Assembly: GCA_947479935.1 (NCBI GenBank)
Contig: CANKBG010000028.1
Location: forward strand, 1-33,219
From: Comamonadaceae bacterium
GTDB lineage: Bacteria > Pseudomonadota > Gammaproteobacteria > Burkholderiales > Burkholderiaceae_C
Direction of reading: 5' to 3'
Length of the DNA stretch: 33,219 nt
The notes below the pieces were generated by a model that saw nothing but the letters and a program-made list of their open reading frames with translations, did not search any database and was not told the origin of the DNA. The first letter of the stretch is position 1; the number at the start of each line of letters is the position of its first letter. Shown here in pieces: positions 6,870-15,015 of this stretch. The translations under genes and the position numbers were made by a program.

Positions 6870-8598
6870 TCAACTTTGGAATAACGCTGGTTTGGGGCGG
6901 CATGAGGAAATCAAAGTCAGCGCCTTTGTCAGCTTGCAGCACGCTGTCTAAGAACAACTTTTCATAGCCACGTTGCGCGGTAGGTGTGACGACAGGCTGT
7001 GTTTCTTTTCTGCGTGCCAACTCTTGGTCGGAGATTAAAAGGCTGAGCTCTCTGTTGGCTACGCTCAAACGAATGCGATCGCCATTTTGAACATAAGCCA
7101 AAGGTCCGCCCAATGCCGATTCAGGGGTGACATGCAACACAATGGTGCCAAAGGCCGTGCCACTCATTCGGCCATCTGAAATGCGCACAATGTCTTTGCA
7201 ACCTGCCTTTGCCAGCTTCTTGGGAATGGGCATGTAGCCCGCTTCGGGCATGGCCGCGCCTTTAGGACCAATGTGTTTTAAAACCAATATGTCGTCCATG
7301 GTGACGTCCAACTCTTCTGAGTCAATTCGCAAAGCCATGTCTTGCAAGTTCTCAAACACCACCGCGCGGCCTTCGTGCTCCATGAGTTTGGCGCTGGCAG
7401 CAGACTGTTTAATGATGGCACCACCTGGCGCCAAGTTGCCCTTCAACACAGCAATGCCACCTTCTTTAAAAATAGGATTGGCTCTGGTCTTGACCACGTC
7501 TTGTTTAAACCCAGGACCCGAAGCTTCAATCCATTCGCCCAAGGTGTGACCTGTAATGGTCAGGGCGTCTAAGTGCAGCAGAGGCTTGAGTTCTCGCAGC
7601 AAAGTGGCCATGCCCCCCGCATGGTGAAAATCTTCCATGTAAAACTGACCCGATGGCTTGAGGTCTAGCAACACAGGTGTGTCACGCCCCATGCGGTCTA
7701 AGGCTTGCAGGTCCATTTCAAAACCCATGCGGCCCGCAATGGCGGTGAGGTGAATGATGGCATTGGTAGAGCCGCCAATGGCCAACAACACGCGCATGGC
7801 ATTTTCAAAAGCCTTCTCTGTCAGCACCTTGTCGATGGTCAAGCCTTTCCTGGCGATTTCAACGGCAATGCGGCCACTTTCTTCTGCAATGCGAATACGG
7901 TCTGCAGTGACAGCGGGTGGCGAAGCGCCGCCAGGCACGGTCATGCCCAAGGCTTCTGCAATGCAGGCCATGGTGCTGGCAGTGCCCATGACCGAACAAG
8001 TGCCAACGCTTGCAACCAATTGTGTGTTGACTTGGTGAATTTCGGCTTGGTCAATTTCTTCGGCCCTGAATTTGCCCCAATAGCGCCGGCAATCTGTGCA
8101 GGCGCCCACGCGCTCGCCGCGGTGCGAACCCGTGAGCATCGAGCCCGTAATAAGTTGCACAGTAGGAAGGCCGGCAGAGGCCGCACCCATGAGTTGGGCC
8201 GGCACGGTTTTGTCGCAGCCGCCAATTAAAACCACAGCATCCATCGGCTGAGCGCGCAACAACTCTTCGGTGTCCATGGACATGAGGTTGCGCAAGAACA
8301 TGCTGTTGGGTTTGGTAAAACTTTCGTGAATGGACATGGTGGGAAACACCATGGGCAAGCCACCCGCCAACATGACGCCGCGCTCGATGGCTTCAATGAG
8401 TTGGGGTGCATTGCCGTGGCACGGGTTGTAGGCGCTGCCCGTGTTGGCAATGCCAATGACGGGGCGATCTAATGCGCTGTCCGTGTAGCCCGCACCTTTG
8501 ATAAAAGCTTTGCGCAAAAAGAGTGAAAACCCGGGGTCGCCATATTGCGTGAGGCCCTTTGACATGCCCTCGGTCTGGGGGTCTTTTTTGTTTGACAT
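6862..8598 (-). CDS. IlvD/Edd-family dehydratase (sugar-acid dehydratase type)
   Basis: The 578-residue protein dehydrates a 2,3-dihydroxy acid to a 2-keto-3-deoxy acid using an iron-sulfur cluster and Mg2+. The three cluster cysteines are C60 (NPCHG), C128 (GGCDKT) and C201 (GTCSVMGTAST). This spacing fits the [2Fe-2S] pentonate/hexonate dehydratases (L-arabinonate and D-xylonate type) as well as IlvD. K130 after the second cysteine is in the metal-ligand position. The C-terminal domain has the GRMSGTAFGTIVLHVTPE segment that closes the active site. The gene follows the TRAP permease by 24 bp, which argues for a catabolic sugar-acid substrate brought in by that transporter and not for valine/isoleucine synthesis. 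Its last codon and stop lie inside the fold-back element. Confidence 0.88.
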   Translation of the reverse strand: MSNKKDPQTEGMSKGLTQYGDPGFSLFLRKAFIKGAGYTDSALDRPVIGIANTGSAYNPCHGNAPQLIEAIERGVMLAGGLPMVFPTMSIHESFTKPNSMFLRNLMSMDTEELLRAQPMDAVVLIGGCDKTVPAQLMGAASAGLPTVQLITGSMLTGSHRGERVGACTDCRRYWGKFRAEEIDQAEIHQVNTQLVASVGTCSVMGTASTMACIAEALGMTVPGGASPPAVTADRIRIAEESGRIAVEIARKGLTIDKVLTEKAFENAMRVLLAIGGSTNAIIHLTAIAGRMGFEMDLQALDRMGRDTPVLLDLKPSGQFYMEDFHHAGGMATLLRELKPLLHLDALTITGHTLGEWIEASGPGFKQDVVKTRANPIFKEGGIAVLKGNLAPGGAIIKQSAASAKLMEHEGRAVVFENLQDMALRIDSEELDVTMDDILVLKHIGPKGAAMPEAGYMPIPKKLAKAGCKDIVRISDGRMSGTAFGTIVLHVTPESALGGPLAYVQNGDRIRLSVANRELSLLISDQELARRKETQPVVTPTAQRGYEKLFLDSVLQADKGADFDFLMPPQTSVIPKLKK

Positions 8599-8622
8599 CG
8601 AATCGAATTCCTAAAAAACCAT

Positions 8623-10638
8623 CTAAATTGCTTTGAGCTTAGATTGCCTTAACCATTGCACCAAGATGACTGAAGCCAGACCCGCAAACCCGGCGATATC
8701 GCCAATGGTAGAAGGGTAGGTGAGGGCAACGCCAGATGCAATTAAGACCCATCTTTCAACAAAGTTAGTTTTCAATATAAACCAGTTTTGCAAACCACCG
8801 GCCAAGGCCACAATGCCAGCAGATGCCGTGAACACAATCCAAGCAATTTCGTTCCAATTGGCTGTGGCCAAGTTTTTCATGTTGCCGTTTAAAAGCAACG
8901 CCACACCTGCAGGGTCTAAGACAAAGATAAACGGAACCAAAATGGCCGGAGCCACGTATTTCCAACTTTGGAAAGTTGTTTTGTACGGATCGCCTTTGCA
9001 AATAGCAGCGGCTGCAAACGGCGACAAAGCCGTAGGCGGTGAAACCTCAGACAACACAGCGTAGTAAAAAATAAACATATGCGCCGCATAGTCAGGCACG
9101 CCCAACTTGATCATGGCTGGTGCTGCAATGACGGCGCAAATGATGTAGGACGCCGTAACGGGCACGGCCAAGCCCACAATCCAAACCACCAAGCCTGTGA
9201 ACAAGGCGGTTAAGAACAAGGAGCCGTCTGCGTAGTCAAGCACGATGGAACTGAACTTCAAGCCCAACCCCGTTAAAACCACCACGCCCACAATGAGGCC
9301 TGCGCCTGCGCAGGTAGCGGCAATGGACAGCACTTGGGTGAAACCACCCGACAGGGCTTCAGTGAATTTTGACTTGTAGAGGCTTTGCCAAAAAGGTGCT
9401 TTGCCTAAAAAGGCATCGTAAGAAATCATGGCTGAGTCGGCGCGCAAGAAACTTGTGAACAGCGAAGCCACCGTGGCCCAAAAGACCGACATGCTGGGCG
9501 AGAAGCCCATGAGCATGAACACCACAATGGAGATGAGTGAAAAGAAATGGAACCAATACCGCTTGGTTAAAACCCAAGCGCTTTCAATGCTTTCAATCCT
9601 TTGCTCGCTCATGTTGTATTTGCGAGCGTCAATGGTGACCATGACGTACAAGCCCAAATAGAACAAGAAGGTTGGCACGGTGGCCATGAGCAACACATCA
9701 AGGTAAGAGATTTTTAAAAACTCTGCAATGAGGAAAGCTGCTGCGCCCAAGACAGGGGGAGAAATGATGGCGCCTAAGCCGCCTGCTGCCAACAAACCGC
9801 CAGCTGCATTCTTTTCATAGCCGGCTTTGGCCAGCATGTTGTGGGCCACTGCGCCCACCGTGACGGTGGTGGCCACACCAGAACCGGAGGGGCCGCCCAG
9901 TAAAAATGACGATAGCACCACCGTCTTGCCGACATTGGATGTTTTGCCACCCATGATGGAAAACGAGAAGTCGATGAAAAACTTTCCGGCGCCACTGAAC
10001 TGCAAAAACGCACCAAAGATAGTGAACAAAATAATGAGCGTGGAAGAAACATCAATGGCAGTGCCAAAGATGCCTTCTAAGGTCATGTACATAAAACCCA
10101 CCAGCCGCGAAAGTTCGTAGCCCTTGTGAGTCCAAGGTGCGGGCAAATAATTGCCAAACAAGGCATAGAGTAAAAACGAAGCAGTGACACTTAGCAAAAC
10201 CCAACCATTGGTTCTGCGCAGCGCTTCCAAAATGAGCAAAATTAAAATACTGCCAAAGACAATGTCAATGGTGAGGGGGAATGTGTTGCGATCTGAAAAA
10301 TCATCGCCGCCCATGACCGCGTAGACCAGCGTGGCAACAGCCAAAATGGCAAAGCCAACGTCCCACGCCATGAGCCTATTTTTAAAGCGAGCAGCAATGG
10401 GGAATGTTAAAAAGATAAAGACCAACACCATGGTGACATGGGTGGTCCTTAAGATATGTGCAGGAACAATGGCATAAGCCGCATACAAGTGAAACAAAGA
10501 CATGAAGACGGCCACCACTGTGAGGGCCACCCCCAAAAATCCTTTGTACTGATTGGCGTCGCCTTCTTCCTCTTTGATCAGGTCCTCGACGCGCTTTCTG
10601 GTTTCGGCGTCGAGGGTGTCAGCAGACTGATCAGTCAA
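8623..10638 (-). CDS. TRAP transporter permease, fused 4TM/12TM subunits (TAXI type)
   Basis: This large multi-helix protein fuses the small DctQ-like and large DctM-like TRAP membrane subunits. After a charged N-terminus (about 45 residues) come repeated hydrophobic helices, including the conserved GGPSGSGVATTVTVGA and AAGGLGAIISPPVLGAAAF segments and the later YAVLSEVSPPTALSPFAAAAICKGDP signature of fused TRAP permeases. It couples solute entry to an ion gradient with the TAXI receptor. The start is uncertain. The frame is open to 10719, but that would overlap the receptor gene by 89 bp. TTG at 10638 has aGGTGG about 7 nt upstream and overlaps the receptor stop by only 8 bp; GTG at 10647 is the next alternative. 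Stop-start overlap indicates translational coupling. The dehydratase follows 24 bp downstream. Confidence 0.9.
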   Translation of the reverse strand: MTDQSADTLDAETRKRVEDLIKEEEGDANQYKGFLGVALTVVAVFMSLFHLYAAYAIVPAHILRTTHVTMVLVFIFLTFPIAARFKNRLMAWDVGFAILAVATLVYAVMGGDDFSDRNTFPLTIDIVFGSILILLILEALRRTNGWVLLSVTASFLLYALFGNYLPAPWTHKGYELSRLVGFMYMTLEGIFGTAIDVSSTLIILFTIFGAFLQFSGAGKFFIDFSFSIMGGKTSNVGKTVVLSSFLLGGPSGSGVATTVTVGAVAHNMLAKAGYEKNAAGGLLAAGGLGAIISPPVLGAAAFLIAEFLKISYLDVLLMATVPTFLFYLGLYVMVTIDARKYNMSEQRIESIESAWVLTKRYWFHFFSLISIVVFMLMGFSPSMSVFWATVASLFTSFLRADSAMISYDAFLGKAPFWQSLYKSKFTEALSGGFTQVLSIAATCAGAGLIVGVVVLTGLGLKFSSIVLDYADGSLFLTALFTGLVVWIVGLAVPVTASYIICAVIAAPAMIKLGVPDYAAHMFIFYYAVLSEVSPPTALSPFAAAAICKGDPYKTTFQSWKYVAPAILVPFIFVLDPAGVALLLNGNMKNLATANWNEIAWIVFTASAGIVALAGGLQNWFILKTNFVERWVLIASGVALTYPSTIGDIAGFAGLASVILVQWLRQSKLKAI

Positions 10639-11581
10639 GCTTGCCACCTTTTTCTTTGATGTACTTTTCAGCGCCTGGGTGGAAAGGCACTGATGTTGCG
10701 ACATTTTTCTGTGAGCCAATCTTCACGTTGGCATATTCTTGGTGAACAGCAACCAAATCTTTTTGATGGTCAAAAATGGCCTTCACAATTTTGTAGGCTT
10801 GGTCATCAGGCATGTTGGCATTGGCAATCAGGATGTTGGCCACAGACGCCATCTTGTTGTCTGCACCCATACCAGAATAGGTACTCTGCGGAATCACATC
10901 TGCGTAGTACAAGTTGCCCCATTTTTTGTTCATGGCGGCCACTGCGTCTGCGTGGTCAATCATTCGAATTTTGGTGCCAGGGGTGCTGGCCAAGTCTGTG
11001 ACGGCAGCAGTTGGAAGCCCACCAACCCAAAAGAAGGCGTCAATCTTTTTGTCCTTTAAGGCATTGGCCGATTCAGACACGCCCAAGCGCTCACGGTTCA
11101 CGTCTTTCATGGGGTCGATGCCTGCGCCTTCCATGAGGCGAAAAGCCATGACCTCTGTGGCGCTACCGGCGCTGCCTGCTGAAATTCGTTTGCCTTTCAG
11201 ATCGGCCATGGTTTTGATGCCCGTAGATTCTGTGGTGACCACGTGCATGCGGTTGGGGTAAAGCACCAACAAGGTTTTGACATCGACTTTACGTCCCTTG
11301 AACTTCTCTTGGCCTTTGGCGGCATCTAAGGCTGCGTCCACCATGGAAAAGGCCACATAGGGCTTGCCACTGCCAATGAGGTTCAAATTGTCAACTGAGC
11401 CACCGGTGACTTCGGCGGTGGCCTGCATGCCAGGAATGTGTTTAGACAGCACATTGGCCAAACCGCCACCCATGGGGTAGTAAACACCGCCGGTACCGCC
11501 CGTGGCAATGGAGATGTTTTGAGCCATTAAACTAGAGCTGGCCAGCAATGTGAATGAACAGATTAAATTGAGGAGTTTCAT
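10631..11581 (-). CDS. TAXI-family TRAP transporter solute-binding protein
   Basis: The start was set at ATG 11581, which has AGGGAA upstream and gives a proper signal peptide (MKLLNLICSFTLLASSSLMA). The longer frame to 11641 adds unrelated residues. The 316-residue product contains the family opening ISIATGGTGGVYYPMGGGLA, a TGGSVDNLNLI segment and KGKRISAGSAGSATEVMAFR in the middle. TAXI receptors deliver substrate to fused TRAP permeases in the periplasm; ligands are mostly unknown, with glutamate and some carboxylates reported. It is the first gene of the TAXI-permease-dehydratase operon and is divergent from the DapA-family gene, so both sides may share control from 11582-11730. Confidence 0.92.
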   Translation of the reverse strand: MKLLNLICSFTLLASSSLMAQNISIATGGTGGVYYPMGGGLANVLSKHIPGMQATAEVTGGSVDNLNLIGSGKPYVAFSMVDAALDAAKGQEKFKGRKVDVKTLLVLYPNRMHVVTTESTGIKTMADLKGKRISAGSAGSATEVMAFRLMEGAGIDPMKDVNRERLGVSESANALKDKKIDAFFWVGGLPTAAVTDLASTPGTKIRMIDHADAVAAMNKKWGNLYYADVIPQSTYSGMGADNKMASVANILIANANMPDDQAYKIVKAIFDHQKDLVAVHQEYANVKIGSQKNVATSVPFHPGAEKYIKEKGGKLD

Positions 11582-11658
11582 GTGTTTCCCTTGAAAATAG
11601 ATGCCCATCGTAAGCATTGCAGTTGGCCACAAGCTTATCAAGAGGGGTATGCCCTAAT

Positions 11659-11690
11659 TTGAGCCCACTCAAGTTAGGTTAGCCTATTCT
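11659..11690 (+). promoter_or_regulatory. Possible promoter of the DapA-family gene
   Basis: TATTCT at 11685-11690 resembles a -10 box and is 40 bp before the ATG. TTGAGC at 11659-11664 resembles a -35 box, but the 20-bp spacing is longer than usual. The TTGAGC is also half of an inverted repeat (TTGAG CCCA CTCAA, 11659-11672), so this may be an operator and not a -35 element. Confidence 0.3.
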
Positions 11691-11693
11691 ATG

Positions 11694-11705
11694 TGACCCA
11701 GGTCA
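11694..11705. promoter_or_regulatory. Palindrome TGACC-CA-GGTCA, candidate operator
   Basis: A perfect 5-bp inverted repeat with a 2-bp centre lies 25 bp upstream of the DapA-family start codon, inside the divergent intergenic region shared with the TAXI operon. It is just past the putative -10 box, where a repressor would block transcription. No regulator gene is nearby, so the binding protein is unknown and the operator role is inferred from symmetry and position alone. Confidence 0.35.
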
Positions 11706-11730
11706 TCCGAAAATGTGAAGGATTCTCACC

Positions 11731-12687
11731 ATGACAACAACAACAACCCAAGCCAAGGGCCATGCCGCCTCCAGCCTAGCCATGAAGGGCGTACTGTCCC
11801 CAGTTCTCACGCCTTTTAAGCCAGATTTATCGGTTCACAAAGAACTCCTAACCGCCCAGTGCCAGTGGCTCCTGAATTGCAACGTGGGCTTGGCCGTATT
11901 TGGCACCAACTCAGAGGGCAATTCTTTGTCTTCAGGAGAACGCGCCGACTTAGTTCAATACCTGGTAGCCCAAGGCATTGACCCCCAGCGCATGATGCCC
12001 GGCACAGGCGGCTGCGCGCTGCCCGATGTGGTCAGCCTAACCCAAGCCTGTTTAAGAGCTGGCGTGAAAGACGTGTTGGTGTTGCCGCCTTTTTATTACA
12101 AGGGTGTGAGTGACGATGGTTTGTACGCATTTTTCAGCGAACTCATCGAGCGGGTCGGCGATAGCAATTTGCGTGTTTATCTTTACCACATACCCCCCGT
12201 TTCACAAATTGGCTTTTCAATGGAACTTATAGAAAAATTGCTGAACAAGTTTGGCCCCATCGTTGCAGGTGCCAAAGACAGTGGCGGGCAGTGGTCCAAC
12301 ACGGCCTCCATGATTGAACGCTTTTCCGCAAGAGGTTTTTCAGTCTTTGCTGGCAGTGAAAATTTCTTGATGCGCACCATGCGCGCTGGCGGCGCAGGTT
12401 GCATCAGTGCAACGGCCAATGTCAATCCTGCTGCCATTTCTTCGCTGTGTGCCCATTGGACAGATTCGGATGCGGATGCGCAGCAGCAACGCCTTGATTT
12501 GGTGCGCTCATTGTTCTCTGCTTTGCCCATGATTCCGGCCATGAAAACAGCGGTGGCGCACACCACTGGCAAACCAGATTGGAAAATAGTTCGACCGCCC
12601 TTGGTCTCATTGACAGCGGCGCAAGAAACTCAATTGCTCAATTCAATGAAGGAAGCCGGATTTTCAATGAAGATCGACTATCAATAG
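11731..12687 (+). CDS. DapA/NanA-family (dihydrodipicolinate synthase-like) lyase or dehydratase
   Basis: The 318-residue protein is a class I aldolase-fold TIM barrel. The Schiff-base lysine is K182 (VAGAKDSGG) and the catalytic tyrosine Y152 (VYLYHIPP). The substrate loop reads GTNSEGNSLS (58-67), where true DapA has GTTGES, so lysine synthesis is unlikely. Members of this group act on 2-keto-3-deoxy sugar acids, N-acetylneuraminate or aromatic hydratase-aldolase substrates and commonly release pyruvate or dehydrate to a ketoglutarate semialdehyde. Lying divergent from an IlvD/Edd dehydratase operon, it could take that enzyme's 2-keto-3-deoxy product. It has an aagga ribosome binding site and is followed after 3 bp by the dehalogenase-like gene, so the two are probably cotranscribed. 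Confidence 0.88.
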   Translation: MTTTTTQAKGHAASSLAMKGVLSPVLTPFKPDLSVHKELLTAQCQWLLNCNVGLAVFGTNSEGNSLSSGERADLVQYLVAQGIDPQRMMPGTGGCALPDVVSLTQACLRAGVKDVLVLPPFYYKGVSDDGLYAFFSELIERVGDSNLRVYLYHIPPVSQIGFSMELIEKLLNKFGPIVAGAKDSGGQWSNTASMIERFSARGFSVFAGSENFLMRTMRAGGAGCISATANVNPAAISSLCAHWTDSDADAQQQRLDLVRSLFSALPMIPAMKTAVAHTTGKPDWKIVRPPLVSLTAAQETQLLNSMKEAGFSMKIDYQ

Positions 12688-12690
12688 TCG

Positions 12691-13596
12691 ATGGCCATTG
12701 TCACTCAACAAATGAATCAACTTTTCCCAGAATTCGAATCATCTTTGATTGAAGTGAATGGCGTCAAAATCATGGCGCGCAAAGGAGGCTCCGGCAGGCC
12801 TTTGCTTTTGCTTCATGGCCATCCCCAAACGCACGCCATTTGGCACCGGGTTGCGCAGCAACTTGCCAATTCATTTACCGTGGTCATGACCGACCTTCGA
12901 GGTTATGGCGATTCTTCTAAGCCGCAAGGTTCGCACGATCATTTGAATTATTCAAAGCGAGTCATGGCGTTGGATCAAATCGAAGTCATGCGCCATTTCG
13001 GGTTTTCTGAGTTTGACGTTCTGGCGCACGATCGTGGCGCCCGAGTGGCCCACCGTTTGGCTTTGGACCATCCCAAGGCTGTGAAGCGCTTGGTGTTACT
13101 GGATATTGCGCCCACCTTGGCCATGTACGAAAAAACGTCCAACCAATTTGCGCGCTCTTATTGGCATTGGTTCTTTCTCATACAGCCGGCACCTATGCCT
13201 GAACGATTGATTGAGGCAGATCCAGCGGCTTATGTCAGGGATGTACTAGGACGCAGGAGCGCAGGCTTGGCTCCCTTTGACCCTAGAGCGCTGGCAGAGT
13301 ATGTGCGTTGTCTTGAATTGCCAGGCACAGCGCATGGCCTTTGTGAAGACTACCGAGCCTCGGCCAGCATTGATTTGGTTCACGACCAGTTGGATTTAGA
13401 CGAAAAGAATTTTTTGCAACAAGCTTTGTTGGTGCTTTGGGGCGAGCAAGGTGTGGTGCATCAATGCTTTGACCCACTTCAGGAGTGGCGCAAGTTGGCT
13501 AAAAATGTTCAAGGCAAAGCACTGCCTTGTGGCCATTACATTCCTGAGGAAGCACCAGAACTGTTGCTGCAGCAAGTCGAATTGTTTTTGGGCTGA
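12691..13596 (+). CDS. Alpha/beta hydrolase, haloacetate (fluoroacetate) dehalogenase-like
   Basis: The 301-residue protein has the HGHPQTHAIWH oxyanion segment and an aspartate nucleophile in HDRGARVAHRL (D114, with R115 and R118), where lipase-type hydrolases have serine. Lining it up with the characterised fluoroacetate dehalogenase from Rhodopseudomonas gives a match at every key residue: D114, R115, R118, D138, the halide-binding H159, W160 and Y221, and the catalytic H282 (CGHYIPEE). The family replaces a halide alpha to a carboxylate by attack of the aspartate and hydrolysis of the ester. Many natural homologues have unknown or other substrates, so activity on haloacids is inferred. 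It follows the DapA-family gene by 3 bp. ATG 12691 has no good ribosome binding site; M8 at 12712 is an alternative start. Confidence 0.85.
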   Translation: MAIVTQQMNQLFPEFESSLIEVNGVKIMARKGGSGRPLLLLHGHPQTHAIWHRVAQQLANSFTVVMTDLRGYGDSSKPQGSHDHLNYSKRVMALDQIEVMRHFGFSEFDVLAHDRGARVAHRLALDHPKAVKRLVLLDIAPTLAMYEKTSNQFARSYWHWFFLIQPAPMPERLIEADPAAYVRDVLGRRSAGLAPFDPRALAEYVRCLELPGTAHGLCEDYRASASIDLVHDQLDLDEKNFLQQALLVLWGEQGVVHQCFDPLQEWRKLAKNVQGKALPCGHYIPEEAPELLLQQVELFLG

Positions 13597-13609
13597 TGAG
13601 ACATAATCT

Positions 13610-13635
13610 TTGATCTCAATAACCCTTGCTATAAA
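13610..13635 (+). promoter_or_regulatory. Candidate promoter of the CMD-pcaIJ genes (extended -10)
   Basis: TGCTATAAA at 13627-13635 fits an extended -10 box (TGnTATAAt). A possible -35, TTGATC at 13610-13615, is spaced only 14 bp away, but extended -10 promoters tolerate a poor -35. It lies in the 106-bp gap after the dehalogenase gene and about 68 bp before the CMD start, so the CMD-pcaI-pcaJ group may be transcribed separately. Confidence 0.35.
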
Positions 13636-13702
13636 GTAGTGCCTAATTACATTGAGGGTCATTTCGACTAAGCTTTTTTTTGATTAAATTGAATGTAAAA
13701 AA

Positions 13703-14299
13703 ATGAAACATTTGAAACTTGGAGCCGCTGAGCTCGATCGCATGCCTGCCATTCCCGATGTGCAGATGTCGCCTGAGCAAAAAAAAGTCATGGACGAAAT
13801 TGCGGCAGGGCCCCGTGGTCGTATTGGAGGGCCCTTCATTCCCCTTATGCGCAGCCCTGAATTGATGAATCGAATTCAAAAGGTGGGTGAGTACCTGCGT
13901 TTTAACAATACGGTGGGCTTGCGCAATTCAGAATTTGCGGTGTTAATTGTGGCCAGGCACTGGAGCCAACCCATAGAGTGGGCCATCCATCGCCCCATTG
14001 CAGAAAGAGAAGGCGTGTTGCCTGCAACTTGCGATGCCATTGCTGAAGGCCGTCGCCCCGATCACATGACCGAGGACGAGACTCTCATTTACAACGTGCT
14101 CGAAGAGCTGCGAAACAATCGCTGTTTGAGCGATATCACCTATGGGCAACTCCACCATAGGTTTGGTGAACAAGGTGTGATTGATTTGGTGGCGCACTAT
14201 GGTTATTACAGCTTGCTGGCCATGACCATGAATGTGGCCCGCACAGCCGTGCCTGAAAGCGCAGTTGCAGTCTCCGGATTGAAGCCCATACCCGGTTAA
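13703..14299 (+). CDS. Carboxymuconolactone decarboxylase (CMD/AhpD-like) family protein
   Basis: This 198-residue all-helical protein has the GRIGGPFIPLMRSPEL opening and RNSEFAVLIVARHWSQPIEW-type helix of the larger CMD-like proteins. It lacks the CxxC pair of AhpD peroxidases, so redox activity is not expected; a histidine (H93 in AIHRPIAERE) occupies the corresponding helix end. It is longer than the true decarboxylase PcaC (about 130 residues). It is 5 bp upstream of pcaI in the same direction, which ties it to a carboxy-lactone or hydroxy-acid intermediate that ends as 3-oxoadipate or a similar keto-acid. The precise reaction is unknown. The start is supported only by position; no strong ribosome binding site is visible. 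Confidence 0.8.
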   Translation: MKHLKLGAAELDRMPAIPDVQMSPEQKKVMDEIAAGPRGRIGGPFIPLMRSPELMNRIQKVGEYLRFNNTVGLRNSEFAVLIVARHWSQPIEWAIHRPIAEREGVLPATCDAIAEGRRPDHMTEDETLIYNVLEELRNNRCLSDITYGQLHHRFGEQGVIDLVAHYGYYSLLAMTMNVARTAVPESAVAVSGLKPIPG

Positions 14300-14304
14300 G
14301 CATC

Positions 14305-15015
14305 ATGATCAATAAGTTCGTTGACAGCGTGGCCGAAGCTTTGGCCGACACCCCAGACGGCGCAACCGTTTTGATTGGCGGTTTTGGCACTGCCGGTATT
14401 CCCGATGAACTGATTGAAGGCCTGCTGGTGCAAGGTGCCAAAGACTTAACCCTGGTAAACAACAACGCTGGCAATGGCGACCAGGGTCTGGCGGCCCTGC
14501 TGAAGGCGGGGCGTGTTCGTAAAGTGGTTTGCAGTTATCCCCGTCAAACTGACTCCTATGTGTTTGATGGGCTGTACCGCTCGGGTCAAGTTGAACTAGA
14601 GTTGGTACCCCAGGGTAACTTGGCAGAACGCATTCGAGCAGCGGGATCCGGCATTGGCGGCTTTTTCTCACCCACAGGCTATGGCACGGACCTGGCCAAA
14701 AATGCAGATGGCTCATTAAAAGAAACTCGTGAAATCAATGGGCGTATGTATGTCTACGAAACTCCCATTCAGGGTGATTTAGCCCTCATACGTGCTGAGC
14801 GTGGCGACCGTTGGGGCAACCTGACTTTTCGCAAAGCCGCCAGAAATTTTGGTCCCGTGATGGCCATGGCAGCTCGCAAAACTGTGGCAACCATTTATGA
14901 AAAAGCCGAACTGGGGGGTATCGATCCCGAGACGGTCATCACGCCAGGCATCTTTGTTCATGCGGTGGTCCAGGTCCAGCGCGTCGCCACGCAAGCCGGA
15001 GGGTTCAAGGCATGA
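14305..15015 (+). CDS. pcaI: 3-oxoadipate CoA-transferase subunit A
   Basis: The 236-residue protein matches PcaI along its length: MINK start, VLIGGFGTAGIPDELIEGLL with the CoA-binding glycine-rich loop, NNNAGNGDQGLAALL, VVCSYPRQTDSYVFD, VPQGNLAERIRAAG and GFFSPTGYGT. With PcaJ it forms the heteromer that moves CoA from succinyl-CoA to 3-oxoadipate in the last part of the beta-ketoadipate pathway. Related pairs accept acetoacetate or other 3-keto acids, so the natural substrate may be a 3-oxo acid from the neighbouring pathway. It overlaps pcaJ by ATGA, giving coupled translation. No thiolase pcaF follows. Confidence 0.92.
   Translation: MINKFVDSVAEALADTPDGATVLIGGFGTAGIPDELIEGLLVQGAKDLTLVNNNAGNGDQGLAALLKAGRVRKVVCSYPRQTDSYVFDGLYRSGQVELELVPQGNLAERIRAAGSGIGGFFSPTGYGTDLAKNADGSLKETREINGRMYVYETPIQGDLALIRAERGDRWGNLTFRKAARNFGPVMAMAARKTVATIYEKAELGGIDPETVITPGIFVHAVVQVQRVATQAGGFKA

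Noticed and set aside
7705-8229. 174-codon plus-strand frame inside the IlvD/Edd gene
   Set aside because: Antisense shadow of a gene with complete catalytic motifs; no start signals.
11731-12687. Lysine-pathway dihydrodipicolinate synthase (dapA)
   Set aside because: The GTTGES substrate loop is replaced by GTNSEG and the context is catabolic.
12691-13596. 3-oxoadipate enol-lactonase (PcaD) by position near pcaIJ
   Set aside because: The nucleophile is aspartate in HDRGAR, not serine in GxSxG, and the halide-pocket residues match dehalogenases.
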